A stretch of DNA of 11,353 nt from CALMFQ01 sp964495595 (lineage in GTDB: Bacteria > Pseudomonadota > Gammaproteobacteria > Burkholderiales > SCOH01). Of this stretch, positions 1 through 8,200 are shown piece after piece. The stretch is from contig CAZBWH010000091.1 of assembly GCA_964495595.1 (NCBI GenBank), positions 1 through 11,353 on the forward strand, read 5' to 3'. A program made the position numbers and the translations under genes. The notes under the pieces were generated by a model. It was not told where the DNA came from. It saw nothing but the letters and a program-made list of their open reading frames with translations, and did no database searches. How positions within the stretch are numbered: position 1 is the first letter of the stretch; every line of letters begins with the position of its first letter.

Positions 1-77
1 GTCGGACTTGAGGCTGATCTGCTGTGTCAGTGGGAAAGCGAGGGCAGGTTTGCTCACGATTGCGCAAGTCAGACAGG
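1..77. repeat. Palindromic repeat element, copy 1 (cut by window edge), in frame inside gene 8
   Basis: Bases 1-26 are identical to 3710-3735, and bases 64-77 match the other inverted arm (3761-3774) with two mismatches. The core between the arms differs from the 3707-3774 copy and is 12 bp longer, a multiple of three. On the minus strand it is translated as LSDL, then a variable stretch, then TADQPQVR, in the same frame as the other copy. The left end lies outside the window. Confidence 0.75.
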
Positions 78-637
78 CTGCTAGCCGGCTTGTGCCACGC
101 CCAAAGCAGCAGCCCGACCAGGGGCCACATGGCGGCCAGCCACAGCCAGCGTGCCTTGTCGGCTGCTCTGGCATCCAGCGCAGGCAACATGGCCAGCATG
201 ATTTGCGGGTCATCACCCGACAGTCTCAACAGCCGCTGCCCGTCCGGTTGTGGGTCGATCGTGGTGCCAGGCCGCTGGCTGGCAGCGGTCAGCACATCGA
301 CACAGCCAGCCAGCCGACACAACTGCAGCCGCTTGGCCCGTACTTGCCCGGCGCCGCGCAAAGGGTCGATGCGCAGCGCATGCAGGCCAGGCGGTAGCGG
401 CTGGTTAATAGTTTGCCATCCGACTCCACCATGCAGGTCGATGCGTAGCGCACCGGCTTCGCTGAATCCCTGGCCACGGTCGACATACAGCTGTAGTTGA
501 TCAGGATGGCTGGTCTGGATCTCGGCGATGAAATGCAGCGGCATGCGAGGCAACAGCCAGCCGGCTGCCAGCCAGATGGCCAACATTAACAGGCCGGCCA
601 GGCAGAGCTCAATACTGAAGCGGGCTGATAGTCGCAT
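1..637 (-). CDS. Two-helix membrane protein with extracytoplasmic domain, 3' end cut by the window edge
   Basis: The frame is open from an ATG at 637 to base 2 (212 codons) with no stop, so the gene continues outside the window. It starts 14 bp after the MBOAT stop. Residues 11-29 are a hydrophobic helix (signal anchor). Residues about 30-163 look like a beta-rich extracytoplasmic domain, with a WQTINQPLPPGLHALRIDP stretch near 74-92 that resembles (from memory) beta-sandwich domains attached to polysaccharide-related membrane proteins. Two cysteines lie at 107 and 112. A second helix spans about 164-181. Residues 188-212 are encoded by a palindromic repeat element that also occurs in the glycosyltransferase gene at 3348-5264. 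I do not recognise a named family. Position directly after an AlgI-like acyltransferase suggests a partner in moving acyl groups to exported glycan, but no SGNH (AlgJ/AlgX-like) catalytic motif is visible in the part seen. No strong Shine-Dalgarno precedes the start. Confidence 0.75.
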   Translation of the reverse strand, partial: MRLSARFSIELCLAGLLMLAIWLAAGWLLPRMPLHFIAEIQTSHPDQLQLYVDRGQGFSEAGALRIDLHGGVGWQTINQPLPPGLHALRIDPLRGAGQVRAKRLQLCRLAGCVDVLTAASQRPGTTIDPQPDGQRLLRLSGDDPQIMLAMLPALDARAADKARWLWLAAMWPLVGLLLWAWHKPASSLSDLRNREQTCPRFPTDTADQPQVR

Positions 638-651
638 GGATCGTTGCCCGG

Positions 652-2064
652 TCAGAAACGAAAATAGATGAAGGGATTGTAGGTTTGCTGTGCCAGCTTC
701 AGTGCCACCGCAAACAACATCAGGCCGATCAGGCCGGTCTGCGCAATGGTCTGATAGCGCGTCGCCGTGCCTGCCAGCCGCTTGGTCAGCCATGGGTATA
801 CCGGGGTTGCCAGCACACAAGCCAGCCCCATTGCCCAGACTGATTCCCGCGTCAGGAACTCGGCGGCATCCCGGACGGCTGGCGACGCGGGGTGCCAGGC
901 AGAGAGCGCATACAGATAGTACCCTGCGTGGTCGAGGCTATCGGCGCGGAAAAACACCCAGCCTGTCATGACTACCAGCCAAACATACAGGTGGCGCAGT
1001 GGCGGCCATATCTGCAGCGGCAAACGTTTGGCACCGATGCGCTCGGCGATCAGAAAGGCGCCATGAAACAAGCCCCAGACGATGAATGTCCAGTTGGCCC
1101 CGTGCCACAGGCCGGTGACGAAAAAAACGATCAGGAGGTTCAGGTAGGTACGGCCCGCGCCCAGCCGGTTGCCGCCCAGCGGGATATACAGGTAATCACG
1201 AAACCAGCGTGACAGGGAAATATGCCAGCGCCGCCAGAAATCCTGAATGCTGTTGGCAATATATGGATAGTTGAAGTTTTCCAGAAAACGAAAGCCGAAC
1301 ATGCGTGCCAGCCCGATTGCCATATCCGAGTAGCCGGAAAAATCAAAATAAAGCTGCAGGGTATAGGCCAGAATCCCCAGCCAGGCTGTCTGGGGCGCTA
1401 ATTCCGCCGCTGGCAAGGCAAAAATGCTATCGGCGACCTGGCCGCAGGTATTGGCAAGCAATACCTTCTTTGCCAGACCGAGGGTAAAGCGTAGCGCTCC
1501 GGCATTGATATCTGCCAAGGCAATGTGGCGTTGACGAAGCTGCTCAGCGATATCGTGATAGCGGATGATCGGGCCGGCAATCAATTGCGGGAAAAAGGCA
1601 ATATACAACCCCAGATCGAGCGGATTGCGCTGGGCCGGAGATTCTCGCCGGAATACATCGACCAGATAGGAGATCGCGTGGAACGTGTAGAACGAAATGC
1701 CTACCGGCAAGCTGTCCGGAACCCCCAGCTGCGCCGCCAGCAGGCTGGCATGGCTCCCGAGTGATGTCAGAGCAAAGCCGAAATACTTGTAATAGAACAA
1801 CAAGGCCAGATTGGCCATAATGGCCACTCCCAGTATCCAGCGCCCGGGCCGCCGACCCCGGTAGTCTTCTACCAGCATGCCAAAGCCGTAATTCATCGCA
1901 GTTGAATACAACATCAACAAAATATAAACCGGCTCGCCCCAGGCGTAAAACAACAGGCTGGCGGCTAAGAGTATTGCGTTACGCAATGCCTGCCGGCTGG
2001 CGAAATAAATCGCCAGTACCACGGGTAAGAACAGGAACAGGAATAGGGGGCTGCTGAAAACCAT
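652..2064 (-). CDS. MBOAT family O-acyltransferase, AlgI-like
   Basis: A 470-residue multi-helix inner-membrane protein of the membrane-bound O-acyltransferase family. AlgI and relatives pass acetyl (or other acyl) groups across the membrane for transfer to an exported polysaccharide. The start MVFSSPLFLFLFLP is typical of the AlgI group and fixes the ATG at 2064. Family signatures visible: PVGISFYTFHAISYLVDV (120-137), FFPQLIAGPIIRY (157-169), YFDFSGYSDMAIGLARMFGF (239-258), the FWRRWHISLSRWFRDYLYIP block (276-295) and GLWHGANWTFIVWG (318-331), whose His321 corresponds to the conserved catalytic histidine of the family. Length is normal for AlgI. It starts 12 bp after the WsaF-like gene and is followed after 14 bp by a membrane protein, so it belongs to the glycan operon. 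The acyl donor and acceptor cannot be told from sequence. A sense-strand T7 run (plus 1121-1127) is the only homopolymer of note. Confidence 0.93.
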   Translation of the reverse strand: MVFSSPLFLFLFLPVVLAIYFASRQALRNAILLAASLLFYAWGEPVYILLMLYSTAMNYGFGMLVEDYRGRRPGRWILGVAIMANLALLFYYKYFGFALTSLGSHASLLAAQLGVPDSLPVGISFYTFHAISYLVDVFRRESPAQRNPLDLGLYIAFFPQLIAGPIIRYHDIAEQLRQRHIALADINAGALRFTLGLAKKVLLANTCGQVADSIFALPAAELAPQTAWLGILAYTLQLYFDFSGYSDMAIGLARMFGFRFLENFNYPYIANSIQDFWRRWHISLSRWFRDYLYIPLGGNRLGAGRTYLNLLIVFFVTGLWHGANWTFIVWGLFHGAFLIAERIGAKRLPLQIWPPLRHLYVWLVVMTGWVFFRADSLDHAGYYLYALSAWHPASPAVRDAAEFLTRESVWAMGLACVLATPVYPWLTKRLAGTATRYQTIAQTGLIGLMLFAVALKLAQQTYNPFIYFRF

Positions 2065-2076
2065 GAGGCCGCTATT

Positions 2077-3351
2077 TCAGTTGGTAAGCTGCAGCTTGAC
2101 CCGCAATTCGTCAATGAACGGATAAGCCTTGCCCGGCGGGGCAAAAATGGACTGCTCGGGCAGGTTAACGGTCTGGGTTGGCTGTGTGGTGTAGGCGGCG
2201 GCAAATTGCTTGATCAGCTCGGCAATGTTTTCCGGCGTCGGGCTATCCAGTGAATGAATGAACGGGCTAAGAACGCTCAGATTCTTGTTGGCGAAAGTGT
2301 TGGTAATGGTTTGCACGCCGAATTCAGCCATTTCGAGCGGCGGATAGCTCGGGTGGGGGGAGAACATCAGCGACAGGCCAATTGCCGATTGCTGCAGAAT
2401 ATCGGTGTATTGATCAAGGGTTAGCTTGCCCAGTGAGACAATCTTGCAGCCATTGTGCAGATTGATGTCGCCGTGTTGCTCACCAATGGAGTAGATATTC
2501 CAGCCTGATGCTTGCGGATCGATCCCGCTCCAGTGGCGTGCGGCCTGGCATACCAGTTCCAGCCCGTTGCGTGGCACCCCGGGGCGGCCGTACAGGATCA
2601 GGGTGCGCTGCTTGGCTAACTGGCGCAACTGGCGCCGTTGGCCATACAGAACGCTGTTCATTTGCGGCTCGAAAATGTAGTGTGAGGCAAAGTCGTAACC
2701 TTGCTGCCGGAAATAGTCATACAGGAAGCGGGTGTTGAATACCCCGATCATCGGGCCATCGTACTGGTAAGTACTTTGCGCCAGCACATAGCGCGTCGAC
2801 CAGGGGTAAAAGCCGGGTTCATGGTCTTGCACCAGATAAACCAGCGGTGTCGGTGCTTGCTGGAATTGCCGGGCCTGCCAGCCCAGCAGGCGCTGCAGGG
2901 CATAGGCGGTCCACCAGGCCGTGGCGACAAAGACGTCTTGTTCGCGCACCGCCAGGGTGCGAACGCCCCGGTCGGCAAATGGAATGATCCAGCGGCCGGG
3001 CTGGTCATCGCTGTCGGCGTTGCCGATCTGCCAGCCGGCGAGGCTGTCCAGGTCTACTTCCGGGTAGTGGTGCTGGTCGGACAGGATAATGCGCGCATCT
3101 ACGTCGTTGCCGGCCAGTTCGAGAAAGAACTGCAATGCGGTCAGGATGCCGCCGAATACATGCTCCTTCTTCAGAGTGGGCAAAACCAGGTTCAGGCGCG
3201 GGCGGGTTTGTGCGCTGGGCCGGCCTAGCATGTGGGTGGCTTCGAAGATCTCGATTTGCGGCACAGCGAATTCGGCTACAGCGGTTGCGGACGGTGGCTT
3301 TCGAACCAGTTGCTTGAGTTTGAATTTGATTTTGTGTGCCAGCGAGGTCAT
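2077..3351 (-). CDS. WsaF-like glycosyltransferase (rhamnosyltransferase type)
   Basis: A 424-residue cytosolic glycosyltransferase of GT-B fold. It resembles the WsaF rhamnosyltransferase family, known from synthesis of a rhamnan S-layer glycan in Geobacillus. Family-like features: the N-terminal segment LNLVLPTLKKEHVFGGILTA (53-72), the VYLVQDHEPGFYPWS block (171-185), the start of the second Rossmann half TLILYGRPGVPRNGLELV (250-267) and the donor-site region GLSLMFSPHPSYPPLEMAEFG (325-345), with a Pro-Pro-Leu-Glu-Met-Ala-Glu pattern typical of GT4-like enzymes. Residues 6-20 are lysine/arginine-rich and may touch the membrane surface. The ATG overlaps the stop of the preceding glycosyltransferase gene as ATGA, so the start is secure and translation is probably coupled. 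Family assignment is from remembered motifs. Sugar specificity (dTDP-rhamnose or other) is inferred from family only. Confidence 0.85.
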   Translation of the reverse strand: MTSLAHKIKFKLKQLVRKPPSATAVAEFAVPQIEIFEATHMLGRPSAQTRPRLNLVLPTLKKEHVFGGILTALQFFLELAGNDVDARIILSDQHHYPEVDLDSLAGWQIGNADSDDQPGRWIIPFADRGVRTLAVREQDVFVATAWWTAYALQRLLGWQARQFQQAPTPLVYLVQDHEPGFYPWSTRYVLAQSTYQYDGPMIGVFNTRFLYDYFRQQGYDFASHYIFEPQMNSVLYGQRRQLRQLAKQRTLILYGRPGVPRNGLELVCQAARHWSGIDPQASGWNIYSIGEQHGDINLHNGCKIVSLGKLTLDQYTDILQQSAIGLSLMFSPHPSYPPLEMAEFGVQTITNTFANKNLSVLSPFIHSLDSPTPENIAELIKQFAAAYTTQPTQTVNLPEQSIFAPPGKAYPFIDELRVKLQLTN

Positions 3352-5264
3352 GCCGTGGGTTCCGGAGCAGAAGAATGGATGGACAGATTCGGGTTGTAAA
3401 AGGGGTCAGACGGTGTGGCCTGACCGGCTGATGCCGGAGCGCCGCCGTGATGGCGCAGCGTGACACTGGCGAGGTAGATGTTTTGCCAGCCGAGACGGTG
3501 TGCTTTGGCGCCGAGCCGGACCGCGCCATCGTCCTGCGCCCGGGTATCAAATCCGCCGAGTTGTTCGAATTTGCTACGTTCGATCATCAGGCTGTCTGCA
3601 GGATTGGCCAGCACGTTGCGTGTCAGTACGCTGGAAATGAATGGCCCTGGAGGGTGCGAAGGCTGGCTTCCGGCGTACAGCCGTACGGTCTGTGCTGGCC
3701 TGGCAGCCTGTCGGACTTGAGGCTGATCTGCTGTGCCGGAGGGAGAAACGGTACGTTCGTTCAAGTCCGACAGGTTGCTGGTGATGACTGCGCCGGCATA
3801 ATGCAGGCTGCCATCGGGCAAGATGCGTCGTGGCGCAACGGTGGCAACGTCCGGCAGGCACGCGACTTCGAGCAAGCGTGCGAGCCAGTCCGGGTTCAGT
3901 GGCTGGCTCCTGTCGGACAGAAACAGCAGTACATCGCCAGTCGCTTGCCGGGCACCGAGGTTGTTGCGCTCCGCCAGGTTGCTGTCGGCCGGGGGCGGTA
4001 GCCAGCGAACCGCCGGGTTGTCTGGTTCGGCGCGGGCGGGCGGGGCGCCAATGATCAGTATTTCATAGTCCCGCCAGTCGGTCGTGGACCGGATGGCATG
4101 GATACATCGTTGTAGTCGTGCTGCGTCGTTGTCGGCCGCGATGATCAGCGAGACCCGTGTCGCCGGGGCTTTGAAGCGTGGCACATAGGTGAACAGGTGC
4201 TCTCCTTCATCGACCGCAATAAATTGCGCCCCATAGCGGGCCTGCAGATGGTCGCTGATTGCCAGGCGGCCAGCTTCGTGCGCATAGGGCTTGGCTTCGG
4301 TGTTGATGGCCGTCGATCCGGCATGCAGGCGCCAGTGATACAGCACGTCCGGCAAGTGGTCGATGCGCTGGGCCAGCGCACTCAGACGCAAGACCATGTC
4401 GTAATCCTGGCTGCCATTCATGACGCTGCGAAAGGGGCCCGCCCGTTGCAGCAAGCTGCGTTTCACGCATACCTGATGGCCCAGATAGTTCTGGCTGCAC
4501 AGCAGCATCGGCGACCAGTCTGGCTTGAAATAGGGGTAAACACGCCTGTCGTGTTCATCCAGCTTGTCTTCGTCAGAGTAGATCAGCTCGCTATCCGGAT
4601 GCTGGTTGATCCACTGGGCGAAGCTGAGCAGCGCATGCGGTGCCAGTTCATCATCATGATCCAGAAACGCGACGTAGTCGCCGCTGGCAATCGAGATCGC
4701 GCTGTTGGTGGCTTCGGATATGTGGCCGTTTTGTGTGCGCCACGCAATGCGGATGCGTGGTTCGGCGGCTGACAGCGCGTTCAGCAAGGGGCGGATGTGC
4801 GGTGCGCTGGATGCGTCGTCCGCCAGGCATAGCTCCCAGTGCGGGTAGAGCTGACGGGACACTGACGCAATCATCTTTTCCAGCATGACAGGGTCGGTGT
4901 TGAATACGGGTACCACCAGCGAGAACCGGGGCAGTGAATTCATGCAGGACAGTAGTTGCGGCAGCTGCTGCTGCAATTGTGCAATTCTGTGGTGCTGTGC
5001 GGAAATCCAGCGGTCGTAGGGAGAGGCGGGCGTCGCATGGTGTGGGGCAGGCTGCAGGTGATCTGCCGGGGGCTGCAGCGCTGCCAGTAGCAAGCGTTTG
5101 ATTCCTGGCAGGCGTTCTGTGTGCCAGCGCTGGCCACATATGGCCAACAACGCCAGCCATGAGCCGTGCTGCCGATGGAGCAGGCCAAGCGCCCGACGTC
5201 CGGCTTTCAGTCGCAGCCGTTGCCGGGACAGCCAGGCAAAATGGGGGGGGAGAGGGGGCATCAT
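3348..5264 (-). CDS. Protein B: two-domain GT2 glycosyltransferase, first domain intact, second degenerate
   Basis: 638 residues from the ATG at 5264, 5 bp after the stop of protein A. An upstream in-frame extension to 5444 only overlaps A and is not used. Residues 1-110 match the linker before the second GT2 fold of A. Domain 1 (about 112-365) has FSLVVPVFN, ADDAS (148-152), the metal-binding DHDD (202-205), IYSDEDK (228-234) and QDYD (286-289), so it looks catalytic. Domain 2 (about 368-625) aligns along its length with A's C-terminal domain, sharing TRNVLA, IERSKFEQLGGFD and DPFYNPNL. The expected LDNNS is IGAPP (405-409), NNDT is SDRS (450-453) and SDVEL is GAVRL (580-584), so it is probably inactive. 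A palindromic repeat element encodes residues about 498-519. A C8 run lies 14 bases downstream of the start codon's first base. Likely adds a sugar to a surface glycan at the cytosolic membrane face; substrate unknown. Confidence 0.88.
   Translation of the reverse strand: MMPPLPPHFAWLSRQRLRLKAGRRALGLLHRQHGSWLALLAICGQRWHTERLPGIKRLLLAALQPPADHLQPAPHHATPASPYDRWISAQHHRIAQLQQQLPQLLSCMNSLPRFSLVVPVFNTDPVMLEKMIASVSRQLYPHWELCLADDASSAPHIRPLLNALSAAEPRIRIAWRTQNGHISEATNSAISIASGDYVAFLDHDDELAPHALLSFAQWINQHPDSELIYSDEDKLDEHDRRVYPYFKPDWSPMLLCSQNYLGHQVCVKRSLLQRAGPFRSVMNGSQDYDMVLRLSALAQRIDHLPDVLYHWRLHAGSTAINTEAKPYAHEAGRLAISDHLQARYGAQFIAVDEGEHLFTYVPRFKAPATRVSLIIAADNDAARLQRCIHAIRSTTDWRDYEILIIGAPPARAEPDNPAVRWLPPPADSNLAERNNLGARQATGDVLLFLSDRSQPLNPDWLARLLEVACLPDVATVAPRRILPDGSLHYAGAVITSNLSDLNERTVSPSGTADQPQVRQAARPAQTVRLYAGSQPSHPPGPFISSVLTRNVLANPADSLMIERSKFEQLGGFDTRAQDDGAVRLGAKAHRLGWQNIYLASVTLRHHGGAPASAGQATPSDPFYNPNLSIHSSAPEPTA
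3707..3774. repeat. Palindromic repeat element, copy 2, in frame inside glycosyltransferase B
   Basis: The ends 3707-3720 (cctgtcggacttga) and 3761-3774 (tcaagtccgacagg) are perfect 14-bp inverted repeats around a 40-bp core. With one mismatch the arms extend to 18 bp (3703-3720 and 3761-3778). Copy 1 at the window start shares the left 26 bases exactly. On the minus strand it is read as LSDLNERTVSPSGTADQPQVRQ within B. Protein A lacks 26 residues between the matching flanks, which is close to the element's length, so an insertion is likely. No target-site duplication is clear by eye. Confidence 0.8.
5243..5250. repeat. Poly-C (sense strand) run of eight at codons 5-8 of protein B
   Basis: Eight G residues on the plus strand read as C8 in the coding strand, shortly after the ATG at 5264. 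It is the longest homopolymer I see in the window. Loss of one C would lead to a TGA at codon 19. Gain of one C would put translation in a different, long open but unrelated frame that stops near 4654. This is the layout expected of a slippage on/off switch, though eight is short for that. Confidence 0.6.
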
Positions 5265-5269
5265 GTTGG

Positions 5270-8200
5270 TCAGCCGGCTACGGTCGGGGTGGAGGCATAT
5301 TGCGCCAGATTCGGGTTGTAGAAAGGATCGCCACCGAGCCGGTATGGTGCGTATTTCAAATCGGACTGAATGAAATCGACCTCCGGCACTTCCGAGCCGC
5401 GGGTTTTGGATTCGAAATGGCGTAGCTTGACCGGCGCCAGGCAAAGGTTCTGCAGACCACGCTGGTGGGCGCGGATACCCAGTTCGACATCACTGCCGCA
5501 GATTTCAAACGCTTCATCAAAGCCGCCCAGTTGTTCGAACTTGCTGCGTTCGATGGCGACGCAGGCGCCAGTGCTGGCGAGCACATTGCGGGTCAGTGCG
5601 TTGGCAATGAACGGACTGGGCGAATTGGCCAGCATTGTGCCCTTGTAGACATGATCTGCCCAGCCGCCCATGCCCACCACTACCCCGACATGTTGCAGGG
5701 TGCCATCTTCGTAATACAACTGCGCACCTACGGTGCCAACATCCGACAGTGAGGTCGTTTCAACCAGCCGTTCCAGCCAGTCGGGAGAGATCAGTTCGGT
5801 GTCGTTGTTCAAAAACAGCAACACGTCACCGGTTGCATGGCGGACGCCGAAATTGTTGAGAAATGACCAGTTGAACTTGTACGGCGCGGGGATGACACGC
5901 ACTCGACTATCCTGCGCGCAGATTCGCTCGAAATAGGTGAAGGTCTCGGCTTCAGTCGAGTTGTTGTCCAGCACCAGGATTTCATAATCCGGCCAGCGGG
6001 TCTTTTGCAGGATGCTGTCAAGGCAGACGGCCAGCAGGTCGATTTTGTCCTTGGTGGGGATGATGATCGACACCCGGGCCGGGCGGGCGACAAAGCGCGG
6101 GTCGTAGGTAAACAGATAATCTCCGTCGTCTACCCGCAGGAACTGCTGAGGATAGCGACGCGCCAGATGAGCCGCAACGGCCCGTTTGCCGGCTTCGTGC
6201 ATGGCTTGGCTGGCTGCCGGATCATGGCCGGTCGCGTCCAGTCGCTGGTGGTAGAGCACGTCAGCCAGATGATGGGGGCGTGCCTGCTCGCTCAGGCGCA
6301 GCACCAGATCGTAACCATTGGCACCATCGATATTGCGGCCCATGGCGCCACAGGCGGCAAACAGATCGCGCCGTACGCACAAGGCGTGGCCGATATAGTT
6401 CTGAATGCACGCCAGGGTGGGCGACCAGTCTGGCTTGAACAATGGCTGCTGGCGCTGGCCATGCACGTCGAATTTGTCTTCATCGCTGTAGATCACGGCG
6501 GCGTCGGGGTGCTGCGCCAGATATTCGGCAAACGCCAGTAGCGCATGTGGCATCAGCTTGTCGCCGGCCGCCAGTGGCAGGACGAAATCACCGCTTGCCG
6601 TCTGCCCGCCCGTTTTGATGCGTGGGTCGTCTGTCGCGTGCCGGCTGCACCATTGGCGCCACTCGTCTGAGGCGTTGAGCGGCTCGGCCAGGCAGACTTC
6701 CAGCATTGGGTAACACTGTTGTTGTACGGTCGTCAGGGTTTCGTCCCAAGCCGCCAGCGGGAGATCACGAGACGAAATCACCACCGAGAAAACCGGCTTG
6801 GCCGGCAGCGCTGCCAACCGTTCCGGCAGTTGTGCCCGCAACGATTCGACCCGGCTGGCCTGTGCGGTGATCCAGGCCTGATAGGGATCCGTGGCCTGCT
6901 CCGGCTGGCCGGGAACGGGTGGGGGTGCCGCCATGATGGCCGAGCGCAGCCAGGCCCTGAGGCCGGTCGGCCCGCTGCGCAGCAGGATGGCGACGGCATG
7001 GGGTATCAGCCGGGCATAGCCTTGGTGGCGTTGCCCGAGCAGCCTCAGCGCCAGCCGGCCATTCGCCAGCCGGATCTTTTGCCGACCGGCCCAGCGCAGC
7101 GGTTGGGTTATCCGCCACGAGGTAGAGGACTGCATGGCTTGCAGTACATGCTGAGCCTGCGCCAGCTCGGCCGCTTGCCGGTGGCGTGCGGATTCGCTGG
7201 TCTGCAACTGGGCCTGTGTGGCCTGATGGGCCTGTTGGAGCGTGTGCTGGGCGCTAATGGCCGCTGTGATGGCTTGTTCGAGTTGGGTACGTTTCTGCTC
7301 CAGATATACCCGTGCCTGCTCTTGCTCAGCGAGCTGATCGGCGGTCGCAGCCAAGCGAATTTCGAGCTCATCCTTGTAGATGCGGATTTTTTCTTTCTCG
7401 TCGGTCATTATCTGCAGCTGGCTGGCTTGTGACGTCAGCGCGGCGTGCTGCACTTTCAGCTGGTGTTCGCGAGTTGCCACTTCCTTGCGGCGCAAGAACC
7501 GCTGCAGGTAATGCAGCCGCCAGAGCGGGGTGCGCATGGCGCCGCCATCCCGCCGCTGCAACGCTGAGCGGATGATGTGTGCGGCTTCGAGGTGGTTGCG
7601 GATCGCTCCACCGAGGATGGTGTTGTTGCCATGCAGGCGGTAATCCAGCAACGCGGCGTCATCCAGATAGACAAAGCAGTCTGGCAGGGCGCTGGCGGCG
7701 CGCAGCGCATATTCCCAGTCCAGCACGTAGCGGTAGTGGCGCAGCGGGCCGAGGGTGTCAAACAGGCTGCGGCTGAAGAAAAAGTTGGAGGTCGATACCG
7801 TCAGGTTGCCCCACATCAATGCCGCCAGCGGATCGCGGTGCTGCCGCCATTGCTGGTGAATATCGGCGTACATGCGCAGCCACCAGTGTTGCGGATCGGT
7901 AATTGGCTGGCCACCGGCGTCGATCAGCCGGACCGCACTGACCAGAAAGCTCGGGCCAGGCCTTGCCTCGGCAACGGCCAGCAGCCGCCCCAGCCGGTCC
8001 GGGGTGTAGCGATCATCCGAATTGAGAATCGCCACGTAGCGGCCGGTTGCCATACCCACGCCACGGTTGATGGTGGCATGCGATCCGGCATTGGCCTGCC
8101 GGACAAAGCGGATGCGCGGGTCGGTAAAGGTTGAAATGATATCCGGGGTGCGATCCTGCGAGCCATCGTCGATGATGATCAGCTCGAAGTCGGCCAGCGT

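Noticed and set aside
5265..5444. 60-codon N-terminal extension of protein B
   Set aside because: It fully overlaps the 3' end of A in another frame and has no similarity to A's linker. Similarity begins just after the ATG at 5264.
7577..8134. Plus-strand open frame of 185 codons, and a similar one at 6719-7432
   Set aside because: Both lie opposite protein A, whose GT2 motifs and coiled coil are clear. No family signal is visible in them.
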